This document shows, one piece after another, positions 32,730 through 41,395 of a DNA stretch of 64,000 bases. Numbering within the stretch: position 1 is the first letter of the stretch; each line of letters starts with the position of its first letter. The position numbers and the translations under genes are program-made. Below the pieces are notes generated by a model. That model worked only from the letters and a program-made list of their open reading frames with translations, was not told where the DNA came from and did not search any database. The stretch is from Chloroflexota bacterium. Lineage in GTDB: Bacteria; Chloroflexota; UBA11872. The DNA lies in NCBI GenBank assembly GCA_022825895.1, contig JAJDVX010000013.1, forward strand, positions 124,001 through 188,000, given 5' to 3'.

Positions 32730-33274
32730 TCGCTGCCCTGTAGCCAGTCGGGAACTTCCCCGGCGGTGATGCCGTCATCCCACGATCTGGAGGCGTCGGC
32801 GAGGTCTTCGCCGTCGAGGGACTCGGTCACGAGGAGGGGGGCGCGGAGACCGCCATCGGTGATCACGATGGTCTTGGCGATGACGGCGCCGGTGGCGCGG
32901 ACGTTGAGGACGGCTTCCACACGGCCGGCTTCGATGCGGTCGGCGCGGACGGTTTTGCCGCTGACGCTGACGGCCTGCATGAGACCGACGACTTCGATTT
33001 CCTTGTCGGAGGAGACGACGGCGCCCTGTGCTTCCAGGGTTTCGCCGTAGATGGCGGCGTCGACGATCGTGTCGCCGGAGACGTGGAGTTCATCGCCTTC
33101 CACGATGATGCGGAAGCCCGGGAAGATGATGGGGGTGTCGACCCGAGTGGTGGCGGCGGGAATGCGGAGAACGCTTTCGCCGTTGACTTCCTCGGTTGTG
33201 GCGCCCTCGGGGACGATGGAACCGCGGGGCGAGCCGACGGATTTGATTTCCTGATAGAAGACGTCGCCGGTCAT
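32726..33274 (-). CDS. Hypothetical beta-rich protein
   Basis: The product is 182 aa from the ATG at 33274 (MTGDVFYQEIKSVGSPRG). It has repeated short valine-rich strands: GDELHVSGDTIVDAAIYGE, EIEVVGLMQAVSVSGKTVRA and AEAVLNVRATG-like text, which suggests a small beta-helix like bactofilins, though no signature is decisive. There is no signal or membrane segment. It is followed directly by the methyltransferase frame (overlapping stop), so the two are probably co-expressed. Confidence 0.6.
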   Translation of the reverse strand: MTGDVFYQEIKSVGSPRGSIVPEGATTEEVNGESVLRIPAATTRVDTPIIFPGFRIIVEGDELHVSGDTIVDAAIYGETLEAQGAVVSSDKEIEVVGLMQAVSVSGKTVRADRIEAGRVEAVLNVRATGAVIAKTIVITDGGLRAPLLVTESLDGEDLADASRSWDDGITAGEVPDWLQGSD

Positions 33275-33384
33275 GCCTGGGCTCCGGGCGGGTTTCCCTG
33301 GTAAGGATAGCGAGTGCGGGCTTCGGAGTGACGGCAGCAGTGGGAGCACTGCGGGAAACCGGGAGGGGAGGGGCCGTTTAGCGG

Positions 33385-34341
33385 TTAGTTGATGCGCCAG
33401 CGGGGTGGGTGGTTGTGAAGGATGCGGTGAATTTCGGCGGCGCAGTGGGCGGCGGTGCGGACGTTGGTTTGAAGGGTAATGCCGGCGACGTGGGGAGAGA
33501 AGAGACAGTTTGGGGCTTCAAGCAGTGGGCTGCCGGTGGGAGGTTCCGTTTCGAAGACGTCGATGGCGGCGCCGGCGATGACGCCCTGATGCAACGCGTC
33601 GGCGAGGGCTTGTTCGTCGACGACGGGGCCGCGGCAGGTGTTGACGAGGATGGCGTTGGGGCGCATCTGAGCCAGGCGTGGGGCGTTGATGAGGTGGCGG
33701 GTTTCGGGGGTGAGCGGGGTGTGGAGGCTGACAATGTCGGCACGCTGGAGGAGTTCCCGGAGTGACTCGACGGGTTGGCCGCCGTGGTCGCGGACGACCC
33801 GGGCGGGGACGAAGGGGTCGTAGACGAGGCCCTGCATATCCAGCCCCATGGTGAAGGCGCGGAGGACGCGGAGGCCGACGCGGCCGCTGCCGATGATGCC
33901 GACGGTGCGGCCGTCGATTTCGTGGGCGGGCAGGTCGCCGCTGTCGCGCCAGCCGCCGGCGCGAACCAGGCGGTCACGGTCCGGGATGCGCTTGAGGTGG
34001 GCGAGGGCGGCGGCGACGGTGAATTCGGCGACGGAGGCGGCGTTGGCCTCGGGGGTGTAGCAGACGGGGATGCCAAGGCGGGTGGCGTGCTGGACATCGA
34101 TGCTGTCGACGCCAACGCCGTGTTTCTGGATGCAGCGCAGGCGGGGGGCGGCGTCGATGACGGCGGCGGTGATGGGGGCGACGCGGACGACGATGGCGTT
34201 GGCGGCGGGGGCGACGGCGCGAATGGCCGGTTCATCGGGGCGGTCGGGGCGGATGACGTCGGCGAATTCCTGAATGGCGTCGATGCCGCCCTGGTGGATG
34301 GGTTCGGTGACGAGGACGGTGGGGCGTTGGGTGGCACTCAT
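33385..34341 (-). CDS. D-isomer 2-hydroxyacid dehydrogenase (phosphoglycerate dehydrogenase-like)
   Basis: The product is 318 aa. Rossmann motif GRTVGIIGSGRVGLRVLRAF lies near residue 147. RLRCIQKHGVGVDSIDV, ADIVSLHTPLTPETRHLI, NAILVNTCRGPVVDEQAL (with the catalytic Arg) and the catalytic His in NCLFSPHVAGITLQ identify the D-2-hydroxyacid dehydrogenase family. There is no C-terminal ACT domain, so it is a short SerA-like or catabolic enzyme. It overlaps by four bases the upstream threonine synthase-like gene, suggesting one pathway of hydroxy or amino acid catabolism. Confidence 0.92.
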   Translation of the reverse strand: MSATQRPTVLVTEPIHQGGIDAIQEFADVIRPDRPDEPAIRAVAPAANAIVVRVAPITAAVIDAAPRLRCIQKHGVGVDSIDVQHATRLGIPVCYTPEANAASVAEFTVAAALAHLKRIPDRDRLVRAGGWRDSGDLPAHEIDGRTVGIIGSGRVGLRVLRAFTMGLDMQGLVYDPFVPARVVRDHGGQPVESLRELLQRADIVSLHTPLTPETRHLINAPRLAQMRPNAILVNTCRGPVVDEQALADALHQGVIAGAAIDVFETEPPTGSPLLEAPNCLFSPHVAGITLQTNVRTAAHCAAEIHRILHNHPPRWRIN

Positions 34342-35576
34342 GCGGGGAGGGGGTCGATGGGGGGCCGGGCGGGCAGGTCGACGAGGTGGGTGTATTTGAG
34401 GGCGTTGCCGGTGTTGAGGAGGACGATGCGTTCGTCATGGCCGATATCGCCGCGCTGGAGGAGGGTGGTGAGGGCGGGGACGAGGGCGGCGCCTTCGGGG
34501 GCGGCGAGGACGCCTTCGAGATCGGCGAGCTGTCGCATGGCGTGGACGAGTTGGTCGTCATCAACGGCGACGGCGGTGCCGCCGGTCTCACGAAGAATGC
34601 GCAGGATGAGGCGGTGGGCGAAGGGGAGGGGGACGAGGAGGCCGTTGGCGACGGTGCGGGGGTCGTCGGGTCGATCCGCATCCGGCAAGCCGGCATCGTA
34701 TGCCTCGACGATGGGTGCACAGTCTGACGCCTGGACGGCGATGAGGCGGGGCGGGGTTCCCTTGAGCCAGCCGAGGTCGGCGAGTTCGCGCATGGCTTTC
34801 CAGACGCCGATGAGGCCGACGCCGCCGCCGGTGGGGTAGAGGACGACATCGGGGGGATCCCAGTCGAAGGCTTCGGCGATTTCGAGGCCCATGGTTTTTT
34901 TGCCTTCGACGCGGTACGGCTCCTTCATGGTGGAGGCGTCGAACCAGCCGGCTTCGGCGGCGCGCTCGGAGGCGATGCGGCCGGCGTCGCTGATGACGCC
35001 GCGGACTTCGGTGACGTCGGCGCCGTAGGCGACGCACTCGGCCTTGATGGGGTCCGGGGTGTTGACGGGCATGACGACGCGGAGGGTGACGCCCCAGGCA
35101 GCGCAGTAGGCGGCCCAGGCGCTGCCGGCGTTGCCAGCGGTTGGAATGGCGATGTCGCGAACGCCAAGTTCGTAGGCGCGGGCTACTCCCACGGCCGCGC
35201 CGCGGGCCTTGAAGGTGCCGGTGGGGTTGGCGCCTTCGTCCTTCAGCCAGAGGTTGGTGAGGCCGAAACGCTGGCCCAGGCGGTTCAGGCGCAGCAGGGG
35301 CGTTGCGCCGGCGCCGAGATCCGGAGCCTGTTGAGGGTTGTCCAGCGGGAGGAGTTCGCGGAAGCGCCAAAGGTCGTGGGGGCGCTGGCGGATGTCCTCA
35401 GGCGTTACGGCGGCGCGAACGGCGTCAAGGTCGTATTCGGGCAGGAGAGTGGCGCCGGCACCGTGGCTGACGGATTGGAGGACAGTGGGATCGTGGGCTT
35501 CGCCGGTTTCGGCGCAGCGAAGGTTGCTAAGAAACGAGGTGAATGAGCGGTCGGACACAGCGCGCCATGGATTCAA
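34338..35576 (-). CDS. Threonine synthase-like PLP-dependent lyase
   Basis: The product is up to 412 aa (GTG at 35558 is an alternative start). The N-terminal LSNLRCAETGEAHDPTVLQS resembles the substrate-recognition start of threonine synthases. PLP Lys is in NPTGTFKARGAAVGVA; IPTAGNAGSAWAAYCAAWG and YPTGGGVGLIGVWKAM are the ligand loops. It is clearly different from the ThrC at 25587-26654. Its coupling to a 2-hydroxyacid dehydrogenase rather than to hom suggests a threonine/serine dehydratase or other beta/gamma-elimination role. Confidence 0.88.
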   Translation of the reverse strand: MNPWRAVSDRSFTSFLSNLRCAETGEAHDPTVLQSVSHGAGATLLPEYDLDAVRAAVTPEDIRQRPHDLWRFRELLPLDNPQQAPDLGAGATPLLRLNRLGQRFGLTNLWLKDEGANPTGTFKARGAAVGVARAYELGVRDIAIPTAGNAGSAWAAYCAAWGVTLRVVMPVNTPDPIKAECVAYGADVTEVRGVISDAGRIASERAAEAGWFDASTMKEPYRVEGKKTMGLEIAEAFDWDPPDVVLYPTGGGVGLIGVWKAMRELADLGWLKGTPPRLIAVQASDCAPIVEAYDAGLPDADRPDDPRTVANGLLVPLPFAHRLILRILRETGGTAVAVDDDQLVHAMRQLADLEGVLAAPEGAALVPALTTLLQRGDIGHDERIVLLNTGNALKYTHLVDLPARPPIDPLPA

Positions 35577-35725
35577 GTCGGGCGGATGCGGAGCCTAGCG
35601 CATACGGCGGGTTCCACGTGGGTTTGCGCGACCTCGATTGGGATGAATGCTGGCGATGAACGGACGTGACACGTGGGAGGCCGGTGCGGAGGAGATCACT
35701 CACCCCGCACCGGTTGGGGGGCGAC

Positions 35726-36388
35726 TTAGCGAGCTTCGGGACGAGCGCCGGCGAGCTGCTGGAGCTTGGGCAGGCTGAGAATCGAAATCAGGCGTTTGCG
35801 ACCACGGGATGGAGCCAGGGCGCCCGCACGCCGCAACTGGTTCACGGCCAGGCTGACGCTCTCGCGGACAGTGCCCAGTCGTTGCGCCAACTCCTCGTGC
35901 GTGACGCGTAGGTCGGTGGCGTGCTCACGTTCGGCCATCTGGAGGATGGCCAGCGCAACCGTTCCGGCCACGGAGTCGAGCGCCGTCTGCGAGACGCGTC
36001 GCTGAACAGTGTCAAGACGAGTCAGCTGGTGCCGAATCATCTCGCGCACCACGTCCGGGCGCCGTTGGGTAAGGCGGCGAAAGGTGGGGATATCAAACCA
36101 GGCGATCGTGACGGGTCCGTCAGCTTCGACGATCGTTCGGTCTTGTCCATTGGTGCGAAAGACGTTCTCCAGCCAGTCGCCGTTGCGCAGCGAAGCGGTG
36201 GCGAGTTGGCGGCCGCTGGGACTAATGCGCCAGACGGTCACGCTTCCTGAGCAGATCACGCCGACTCGCTGGAGATCCGAGATCGGGTCAAACACGACTT
36301 GGTTCGCTCGATAGCTGGCCGGCTGCGCGCCTTCGGCTCGGAGCCGGTCGACCAGCCGGGGCGATGTGGATAGTGCCGGTGGTGACAT
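35726..36388 (-). CDS. Crp/Fnr family transcriptional regulator
   Basis: The product is 220 aa. The ATG at 36388 is preceded, 6 nt upstream, by AAGGAGGG, which decides the start. The N-terminal cyclic-nucleotide-like beta-roll includes VGVICSGSVTVWRISPSGRQ and ASLRNGDWLENVF. The C-terminal Crp-type winged helix is RVTHEELAQRLGTVRESVSL. No Fe-S Cys cluster of FNR is present. It probably senses a small ligand or redox state and binds DNA as a dimer. It is a single-gene unit next to a two-component system. Confidence 0.9.
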   Translation of the reverse strand: MSPPALSTSPRLVDRLRAEGAQPASYRANQVVFDPISDLQRVGVICSGSVTVWRISPSGRQLATASLRNGDWLENVFRTNGQDRTIVEADGPVTIAWFDIPTFRRLTQRRPDVVREMIRHQLTRLDTVQRRVSQTALDSVAGTVALAILQMAEREHATDLRVTHEELAQRLGTVRESVSLAVNQLRRAGALAPSRGRKRLISILSLPKLQQLAGARPEAR

Positions 36389-36485
36389 GTCCGCCCTCCT
36401 TGGTCGGAAGCGCCGCATGGCGCTTCTCCAATCGCCATTCAGGCTAAGGAGGCAATATGAGAAATCTCTAAGCCGCGTTGATGGG

Positions 36486-37919
36486 CTAGCTTGCAGACTC
36501 GCCTGGCCCGGTTGCCGTGCTGTCGGGTGGTCGACCGGCGGGCAGACGGATCTCGATCTCCGCGCCGCCAAGGTCGGCCCGACGGGCTTCCACGCTGCCC
36601 CCGTGCGTTTCAGCAACGCTTCTGACAATGGTCAGGCCGAGACCGGTGCCGCCGCCCGCGCGCGAACGTGCAGGGTCGACCCGGTAGAAGCGCTCAAATA
36701 CGTGTGGCAGATGTTGCTCGGGAATCCCCGACCCGTTATCACCGACCACAAGGCCGACGGTGTGATCGCGTTCGGTGAGCCTGACTTGAATCACGCCGTC
36801 GCTCGCGGTGGCGGTAATGGCATTCTGAACAAGGTTGCGAAGCGCGCGTTCGAGCTTGTCGGCGTCGGCGAAGACCCACGCCGTGTCGCTGCCGGCCAGG
36901 GTGATCGAACGCTCGCCGGCAACAGGCCCAAGATCGGTGAGCACGCGAACGACCAGTGAGCGCAGGTTGAGGGGCTGGAACTTCAATTCGCCCGGGGCAT
37001 CCAGTTCAGCAATCGCCAGGAGGTCGTTAACGATGCGTTGCATGCGGTCGGCTTCGCGCGTGATGGCATGGGTGGCGGCGGTGTCCGAACCGTCCGGGCC
37101 GCGGCCGAGAAGTTCAGCGTTTCCGCGGATGACGGTGAGCGGCGTCTTGAGTTCGTGGGAGGCGTCGCCAACGAAGCGACGTTGTGCTTCCACGCTCTCT
37201 TCGATGTGGTCGAGCATGCGGTTGAAGGTACGGCCCAGCGCACTCAGGTCATCCTTGCCAGCGCCAACACTGATTCGCCGGCTCAGGTCGCCCTGGAGAT
37301 AGATGGCTTCAGCGGTTCGGGTGATGTCCGCCACGGGATTGACGGCGGTTCGGGTGAGATAGAGGGCGCTGAGGGAGGCGACGACAAATACAACGGCGGC
37401 CCCGCCGATAAGGAGGTTGCGGGAGCGCTCGGTGGTGCTATCGGCAAGCTGGAGCGACTGCGCGCTTTGGAGAATGCCAACGAGCTCGTCACCGCGCTCG
37501 ATGGGCACGCTGAGCATGCGCAGACGAAATCGCCCGGCGACGTTGAGGGTCTCGACAGATTCCTGGCGGGATTCGATCACGTCCCGTGCACCGTCGGTCA
37601 CGGGCAGCGACTGGCCGCGAAGGTTGACCGAGGCGACGACTGGTCGGCCTTGCGGGTCCAGCACCTGAAGATAGACCTCGCGTTCGCGCAACTCGTCATC
37701 GGGCAGTTCGATGAGCATGCCCACTTCCGGGCGGACGCCTGTCAATCCGCCACTGAGTTGGGCAATGCGCACGACTTCCCGCGCTCTGGCTCGCAGGGTC
37801 TCGTCGACTTCGGTATCAACGTGGGCCATGAGCAAGAGCTGCAGCCCAATGCCAAACACGGTGATCGTGGCCGCAATGGACGCGAGGTAGAGGAGTCGAA
37901 GCTTGAGTCGAATGCTCAC
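36486..37919 (-). CDS. Sensor histidine kinase (HAMP-HisKA-HATPase)
   Basis: The product is 477 aa from a GTG at 37919 that overlaps the response regulator stop (GTGA). Two membrane helices (about 5-32 and 168-190) enclose an extracytoplasmic sensor loop of about 135 residues. Then comes HAMP, and the H-box FVGDASHELKTPLTVIRGNA with phospho-acceptor His at about 255. The HATPase has NAITATASDGVIQV (N box), VVGDNGSGIPEQHL and GGGTGLGLTIVRSV. It is the partner of the OmpR-type regulator encoded just upstream. Confidence 0.95.
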   Translation of the reverse strand: MSIRLKLRLLYLASIAATITVFGIGLQLLLMAHVDTEVDETLRARAREVVRIAQLSGGLTGVRPEVGMLIELPDDELREREVYLQVLDPQGRPVVASVNLRGQSLPVTDGARDVIESRQESVETLNVAGRFRLRMLSVPIERGDELVGILQSAQSLQLADSTTERSRNLLIGGAAVVFVVASLSALYLTRTAVNPVADITRTAEAIYLQGDLSRRISVGAGKDDLSALGRTFNRMLDHIEESVEAQRRFVGDASHELKTPLTVIRGNAELLGRGPDGSDTAATHAITREADRMQRIVNDLLAIAELDAPGELKFQPLNLRSLVVRVLTDLGPVAGERSITLAGSDTAWVFADADKLERALRNLVQNAITATASDGVIQVRLTERDHTVGLVVGDNGSGIPEQHLPHVFERFYRVDPARSRAGGGTGLGLTIVRSVAETHGGSVEARRADLGGAEIEIRLPAGRPPDSTATGPGESAS

Positions 37920-38617
37920 GCCGCGCCCTCCCGCAAGACGTAGCCGGTACCGCGAACCGTCCATATGAGTCGAGGTCGGCCGTCGGCCTCGAGCTTTCGA
38001 CGCAGATAGCCGACGTAGACGTCCACCACGTTCGAAATGGTGTCGGGCGCAAACCCCCACGCGGATTCGAGGAGTCGTTCGCGTGAAAGCACGCGTTTGG
38101 GTTCACCCATGAAGACGCGTAGGAGGTCAAACTCGGTCGCAGTCAGGGGGACGACGGCGCCGGCCCGCGTTACCTGGCGGGCCGCTTCATCGAGTTGCAG
38201 GTCGGCAAAGACAAGCCGGTCGGACTCGGGCGTCCCCGGGCGACGAAGCAGGGCACGGAGGCGGGCGACCAGTTCGCCGAAGGCGAACGGTTTGGGAAGG
38301 TAGTCGTCGCCGCCGGCGTCAAGACCGGCAATGCGGTCGCGGACTCGTTCGCGCGCGCTGAGGAAAAGCACGGGGACATCGCTCGACTGCCGAATGCGCT
38401 GAATGACAGCCAGCCCGTCGAGGCCGGGCATCATGACGTCAAGTACCACGACATCGGTGGGATACTTCCCGAGTGCCGTCAGCGCGGCCTCGCCGTTGGA
38501 GGCGACGCGCACGTCGAATCCCTCAATCTTGAGGCCTCGGTCCAGGAGGTCCAGAATCTCAGGATCGTCGTCGACGGCAAGCACGCGCGGCTTTGCGGCC
38601 AGTTGGTTGGGCGCCAT
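37916..38617 (-). CDS. OmpR/PhoB-type response regulator
   Basis: The product is 233 aa. The receiver domain has VLAVDDDPE and the phospho-acceptor Asp60 in VVVLDVMMPGLDG, with the conserved Lys in DYLPKPFAFGEL. The C-terminal winged-helix Trans_reg_C domain has PLTATEFDLLRVFM, VLSRERLLESAW and VDVYVGYLRRKLEADG. It is the first gene of the operon with the histidine kinase and resembles MprA/TcrA-type regulators. Targets are unknown; the divergent lipoprotein gene starting 55 nt away is a candidate. Confidence 0.96.
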   Translation of the reverse strand: MAPNQLAAKPRVLAVDDDPEILDLLDRGLKIEGFDVRVASNGEAALTALGKYPTDVVVLDVMMPGLDGLAVIQRIRQSSDVPVLFLSARERVRDRIAGLDAGGDDYLPKPFAFGELVARLRALLRRPGTPESDRLVFADLQLDEAARQVTRAGAVVPLTATEFDLLRVFMGEPKRVLSRERLLESAWGFAPDTISNVVDVYVGYLRRKLEADGRPRLIWTVRGTGYVLREGAA

Positions 38618-38672
38618 GTCGGGAGCCTACACGCGGCAGTGGCGGGATTTCGCGGTAGATTGAACATTGCAG

Positions 38673-39185
38673 ATGTCTCCGCAAATCACAACAGCAACCC
38701 TGACGCGCCTGCCCACCCTTGCGCTGGCGGCTTGCGTCATCCTGGCACTGCTGCTCGGCGCCTGCGGGCCCGACGAAGCTGACCCCGACGAACCGTTTGT
38801 GCTGGATCTTGACGACAAGACGCGCGTGACGATTGTGGCCGATATCGGGACGACGGAGATTCCGGGCGCCGGCATGCAGCAAATCTGGGTGACCGAATCA
38901 TCCGGCTGGGATCCGTGCCCGGAGATGCTGGGTACCGAGTTTCCGCCGGACACCTGCTGGATCCGGGTGCTGATTGGCGAGACTCCGGTGGCCGTGCTGC
39001 TGCCGGAGCCCAACGGAACGCTCGGACCCTACCCGATTCCGGTGCACTTCGACGTGTTTGACTTTGAGCCCGGCGAGTATCAGTTGTGGCTGATCCAGGT
39101 GGGGCGGTTGGAAGTCCGTCACACCGAGGGCGCAACAGTCCGGATCGATTCGCCGCCAGAGGAAACGCCGGCCGCGTCGTCCTGA
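38673..39185 (+). CDS. Putative lipoprotein
   Basis: The product is 170 aa from ATG 38673. The signal peptide with lipobox reads ALAACVILALLLGACGPDE, so the protein is lipid-anchored at a Cys near residue 32. The mature part is acidic and beta-rich (VTIVADIGTTEIPGAGMQQI, then EYQLWLIQVGRLEVRHTEG), with two Cys that might pair (DPCPEML, DTCWIRV). No family is recognised. It is divergent from the two-component operon and could be under its control. Confidence 0.7.
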   Translation: MSPQITTATLTRLPTLALAACVILALLLGACGPDEADPDEPFVLDLDDKTRVTIVADIGTTEIPGAGMQQIWVTESSGWDPCPEMLGTEFPPDTCWIRVLIGETPVAVLLPEPNGTLGPYPIPVHFDVFDFEPGEYQLWLIQVGRLEVRHTEGATVRIDSPPEETPAASS

Positions 39186-39431
39186 GCCGGCGATCCAGAG
39201 GGAAAAAGCGGCTATTCCCCGCCGGTTCCGACCGTCGTTTCAAGCGGATTCGGGCTGTTGCAGGATCTCGGCGGCAACCGTAGACCGCGCGTCCGTTGTG
39301 AATTCCCTAACGGAAACACCTCCCGCCAGCGGATGCAACGGCCTCGCGGTCAGAAGGCTCGCCGTCGCCAAAGGCGGGGTTCGCCTTGGGATCTGAGTAG
39401 CCGATACCGTCGATGGCGAGCTCCGGCTGCC

Positions 39432-40289
39432 TCAGCCGCGTGGGATTTCCGAGCCCAACACGGCGGAGGCAAGTCCGATATCGTCCAGCAGGGCCGCCGT
39501 TGAGCCCTGATCGACGCGTGCGATCTGCAGTATCAGCACCAGGATGTCAGCTTGCTCGGCAACGAGCAGCCGAGCTTCAAAGGCGTCGGTTCCGCTTACC
39601 ACGCGCGTTCGGGCGGCGGCGGAGCGCTCGCCCACGGATGGAGGTTCCTGGACCACCAGCGCAACCACGGCGGCCGGGCGGTCCGAGGACTGAAAGCCCT
39701 CGGCGAGACCGCTGGCCACGGTTTCCAGGAATGGTCCGGGCGCGTTGAGCAGATTGTCGGCCAGGAACTGCTCCGCGCTGGAGGCGGTCTGACCGACGAA
39801 GAGCAAGGCAAAAAGAAATGGGTCGAGCCGGCGAATGAGGAGCGGGTCAAGAAACTGGTCCTGCAGTCCGTAAGTGGCGGAGGTGATGTCTTCGTCGGGC
39901 CCAGCCAGCACTGACAGGCCGAGACGCTCCGACAGGACGGTGGGATCGGGCAGCCGCGCCTGCAGCTCTTCCGCGGTATAACGAGCGAGTTCCTCGGGTG
40001 AAGCCGTGGGCGGTGGCGGAGTAACGACGGCAGGGCTTGCCTCCGTTTCGGCCGTAGTGGCTGGGGGCGGTGTCGGCACCACCTCCACAGTCGGCGTGTG
40101 AGTCGGCGTGGGTGTGGGCCGCGGCGTGGCGGTGGCGAACGGGATGGGCGTCCAGGTAGGTGACGGCGACGGCGACGGGGTCACGGCCGGCGTGACGACC
40201 CGTGGCGCGCCGCAGGTGGCGGCAGCCAGCGCCACGCCGACGAAGACTCCAATCGCTGCGCGCACGAGGCGCGCCCCAGGCGAGGTCAC
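39432..40289 (-). CDS. Secreted or membrane-tethered hypothetical protein
   Basis: The product is 285 aa from a GTG at 40289 that overlaps the aminopeptidase stop (GTGA). An N-terminal hydrophobic segment, VRAAIGVFVGVALAAATCGA, is likely a lipoprotein-type signal (Cys-Gly). A Thr/Pro repeat linker of about 70 residues follows (PTPTPTHTPTVEVVPTPPP). The C-terminal about 170 residues are a helical/beta domain with no named family (TAEELQARLPDPTVLSERLG). It is co-transcribed with the aminopeptidase but may act outside the cell. Confidence 0.65.
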   Translation of the reverse strand: MTSPGARLVRAAIGVFVGVALAAATCGAPRVVTPAVTPSPSPSPTWTPIPFATATPRPTPTPTHTPTVEVVPTPPPATTAETEASPAVVTPPPPTASPEELARYTAEELQARLPDPTVLSERLGLSVLAGPDEDITSATYGLQDQFLDPLLIRRLDPFLFALLFVGQTASSAEQFLADNLLNAPGPFLETVASGLAEGFQSSDRPAAVVALVVQEPPSVGERSAAARTRVVSGTDAFEARLLVAEQADILVLILQIARVDQGSTAALLDDIGLASAVLGSEIPRG

Positions 40290-41296
40290 GCCGGAAGTCG
40301 TCCGTCCTCGAGCAGGAGCGTGTCGCCGGCCAGGATCGTGGGCCGGTTGATCACGCCGTCGCTGTGGAAGGGCACGTCCGTCGCACCGCCAATGTGGAGG
40401 CTGTTGCCGAGAGCGACATGGGCGGTGCCAACGACCTTCTCGCACTCAAGCACGTTGCCGCTGATGCGCGCGGCGGGGTTGGTGCCAATGCCCAGTTCGG
40501 CGATATTGCGCGCGTCGTCGCCCAGGCGGTCGAACACCACCTGCAGATCCTCGGCGCCCGGGCCGGTGACGCGCTGCGCCCGACCGTCGCGCACGTCGAT
40601 GACCATCGGCGCGTCGCGTACGGCGTCGTCCGGGTCGTCAACCGGCAGCGCAGCGTCAAACACGAGAGTGCCATGGGCACGGCCCTCCAGCGGTGCGATG
40701 AAGGCCTCGCCGGCGGGCAAGTTGCCAAAGGCGCCGGCGGCGGTGAAGACACCAGTGTCGGCAGAGCCCGCGCGTCCCGTGAGATCCAGGTGCAGGTCGG
40801 TGCCTCCCGGCCCGGTCAGGTGCACGAAGTCCGCGGCGGTCAGTAGCAGCGCCAGCGCTTCGGACGACCGCGCAATCTCGCCGTAGTCCACGCGAAGCGT
40901 GCGCATCGCCATTTCGTAGGTGATCGAGGGCATGCTTGCGACCCGCGCACCGGCGGCACTGGCGCTCTGGCGCGCGTGCGTGTGGCTGAGAGACTTGCTG
41001 GTTGCGAGGAAGCACACGTCGGCCGCGGCCATTGCCGCGGCCACCTGCGATGGCGGTTCGCTGCCGTGATCAGGCATTTCGGGCATGATCAGCAGTTGGA
41101 CGGCAGGGGTGGCGCGGAAGGCGCCGCGGGCAAAGAGCTCGCCCAGCGAACGCTTTGGGGGATCCGTAACCACGAGTACATGCTCGCCGGACCGCACACC
41201 AAGGGAATGCCGCATGACGGCGTTCAGCATCTGAGATTCGTCGGCGTCGAGCGTGCGCGGCGCAATGGCGTCGGGTCCGAGCTCAATCACGGCCAT
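40286..41296 (-). CDS. M29-like leucyl aminopeptidase family protein
   Basis: The product is 336 aa. It follows the aminopeptidase T/AmpS and NicX-like fold: early VRSGEHVLVVTDPPKRSLGE, TAADFVHLTGPGGTDLHLDL, and candidate metal ligands in NIAELGIGTNPAAR, ECEKVVGTAHVALGNS and VPFHSDGVI. These Glu/His/Asp positions match the M29 metal site also used by 2,5-dihydroxypyridine dioxygenases, so either peptidase or dioxygenase chemistry is possible. It overlaps the downstream hypothetical gene. Confidence 0.82.
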   Translation of the reverse strand: MAVIELGPDAIAPRTLDADESQMLNAVMRHSLGVRSGEHVLVVTDPPKRSLGELFARGAFRATPAVQLLIMPEMPDHGSEPPSQVAAAMAAADVCFLATSKSLSHTHARQSASAAGARVASMPSITYEMAMRTLRVDYGEIARSSEALALLLTAADFVHLTGPGGTDLHLDLTGRAGSADTGVFTAAGAFGNLPAGEAFIAPLEGRAHGTLVFDAALPVDDPDDAVRDAPMVIDVRDGRAQRVTGPGAEDLQVVFDRLGDDARNIAELGIGTNPAARISGNVLECEKVVGTAHVALGNSLHIGGATDVPFHSDGVINRPTILAGDTLLLEDGRLPA

Positions 41297-41395
41297 ACGA
41301 GTGATTCCTCACGTTGAGGGTTGATGCAGTGTGACATCGTGTAATGCACATCTTCCCCAGGTTGCCCGCCGCGTGTCGCGTGACAGCATCGACTG

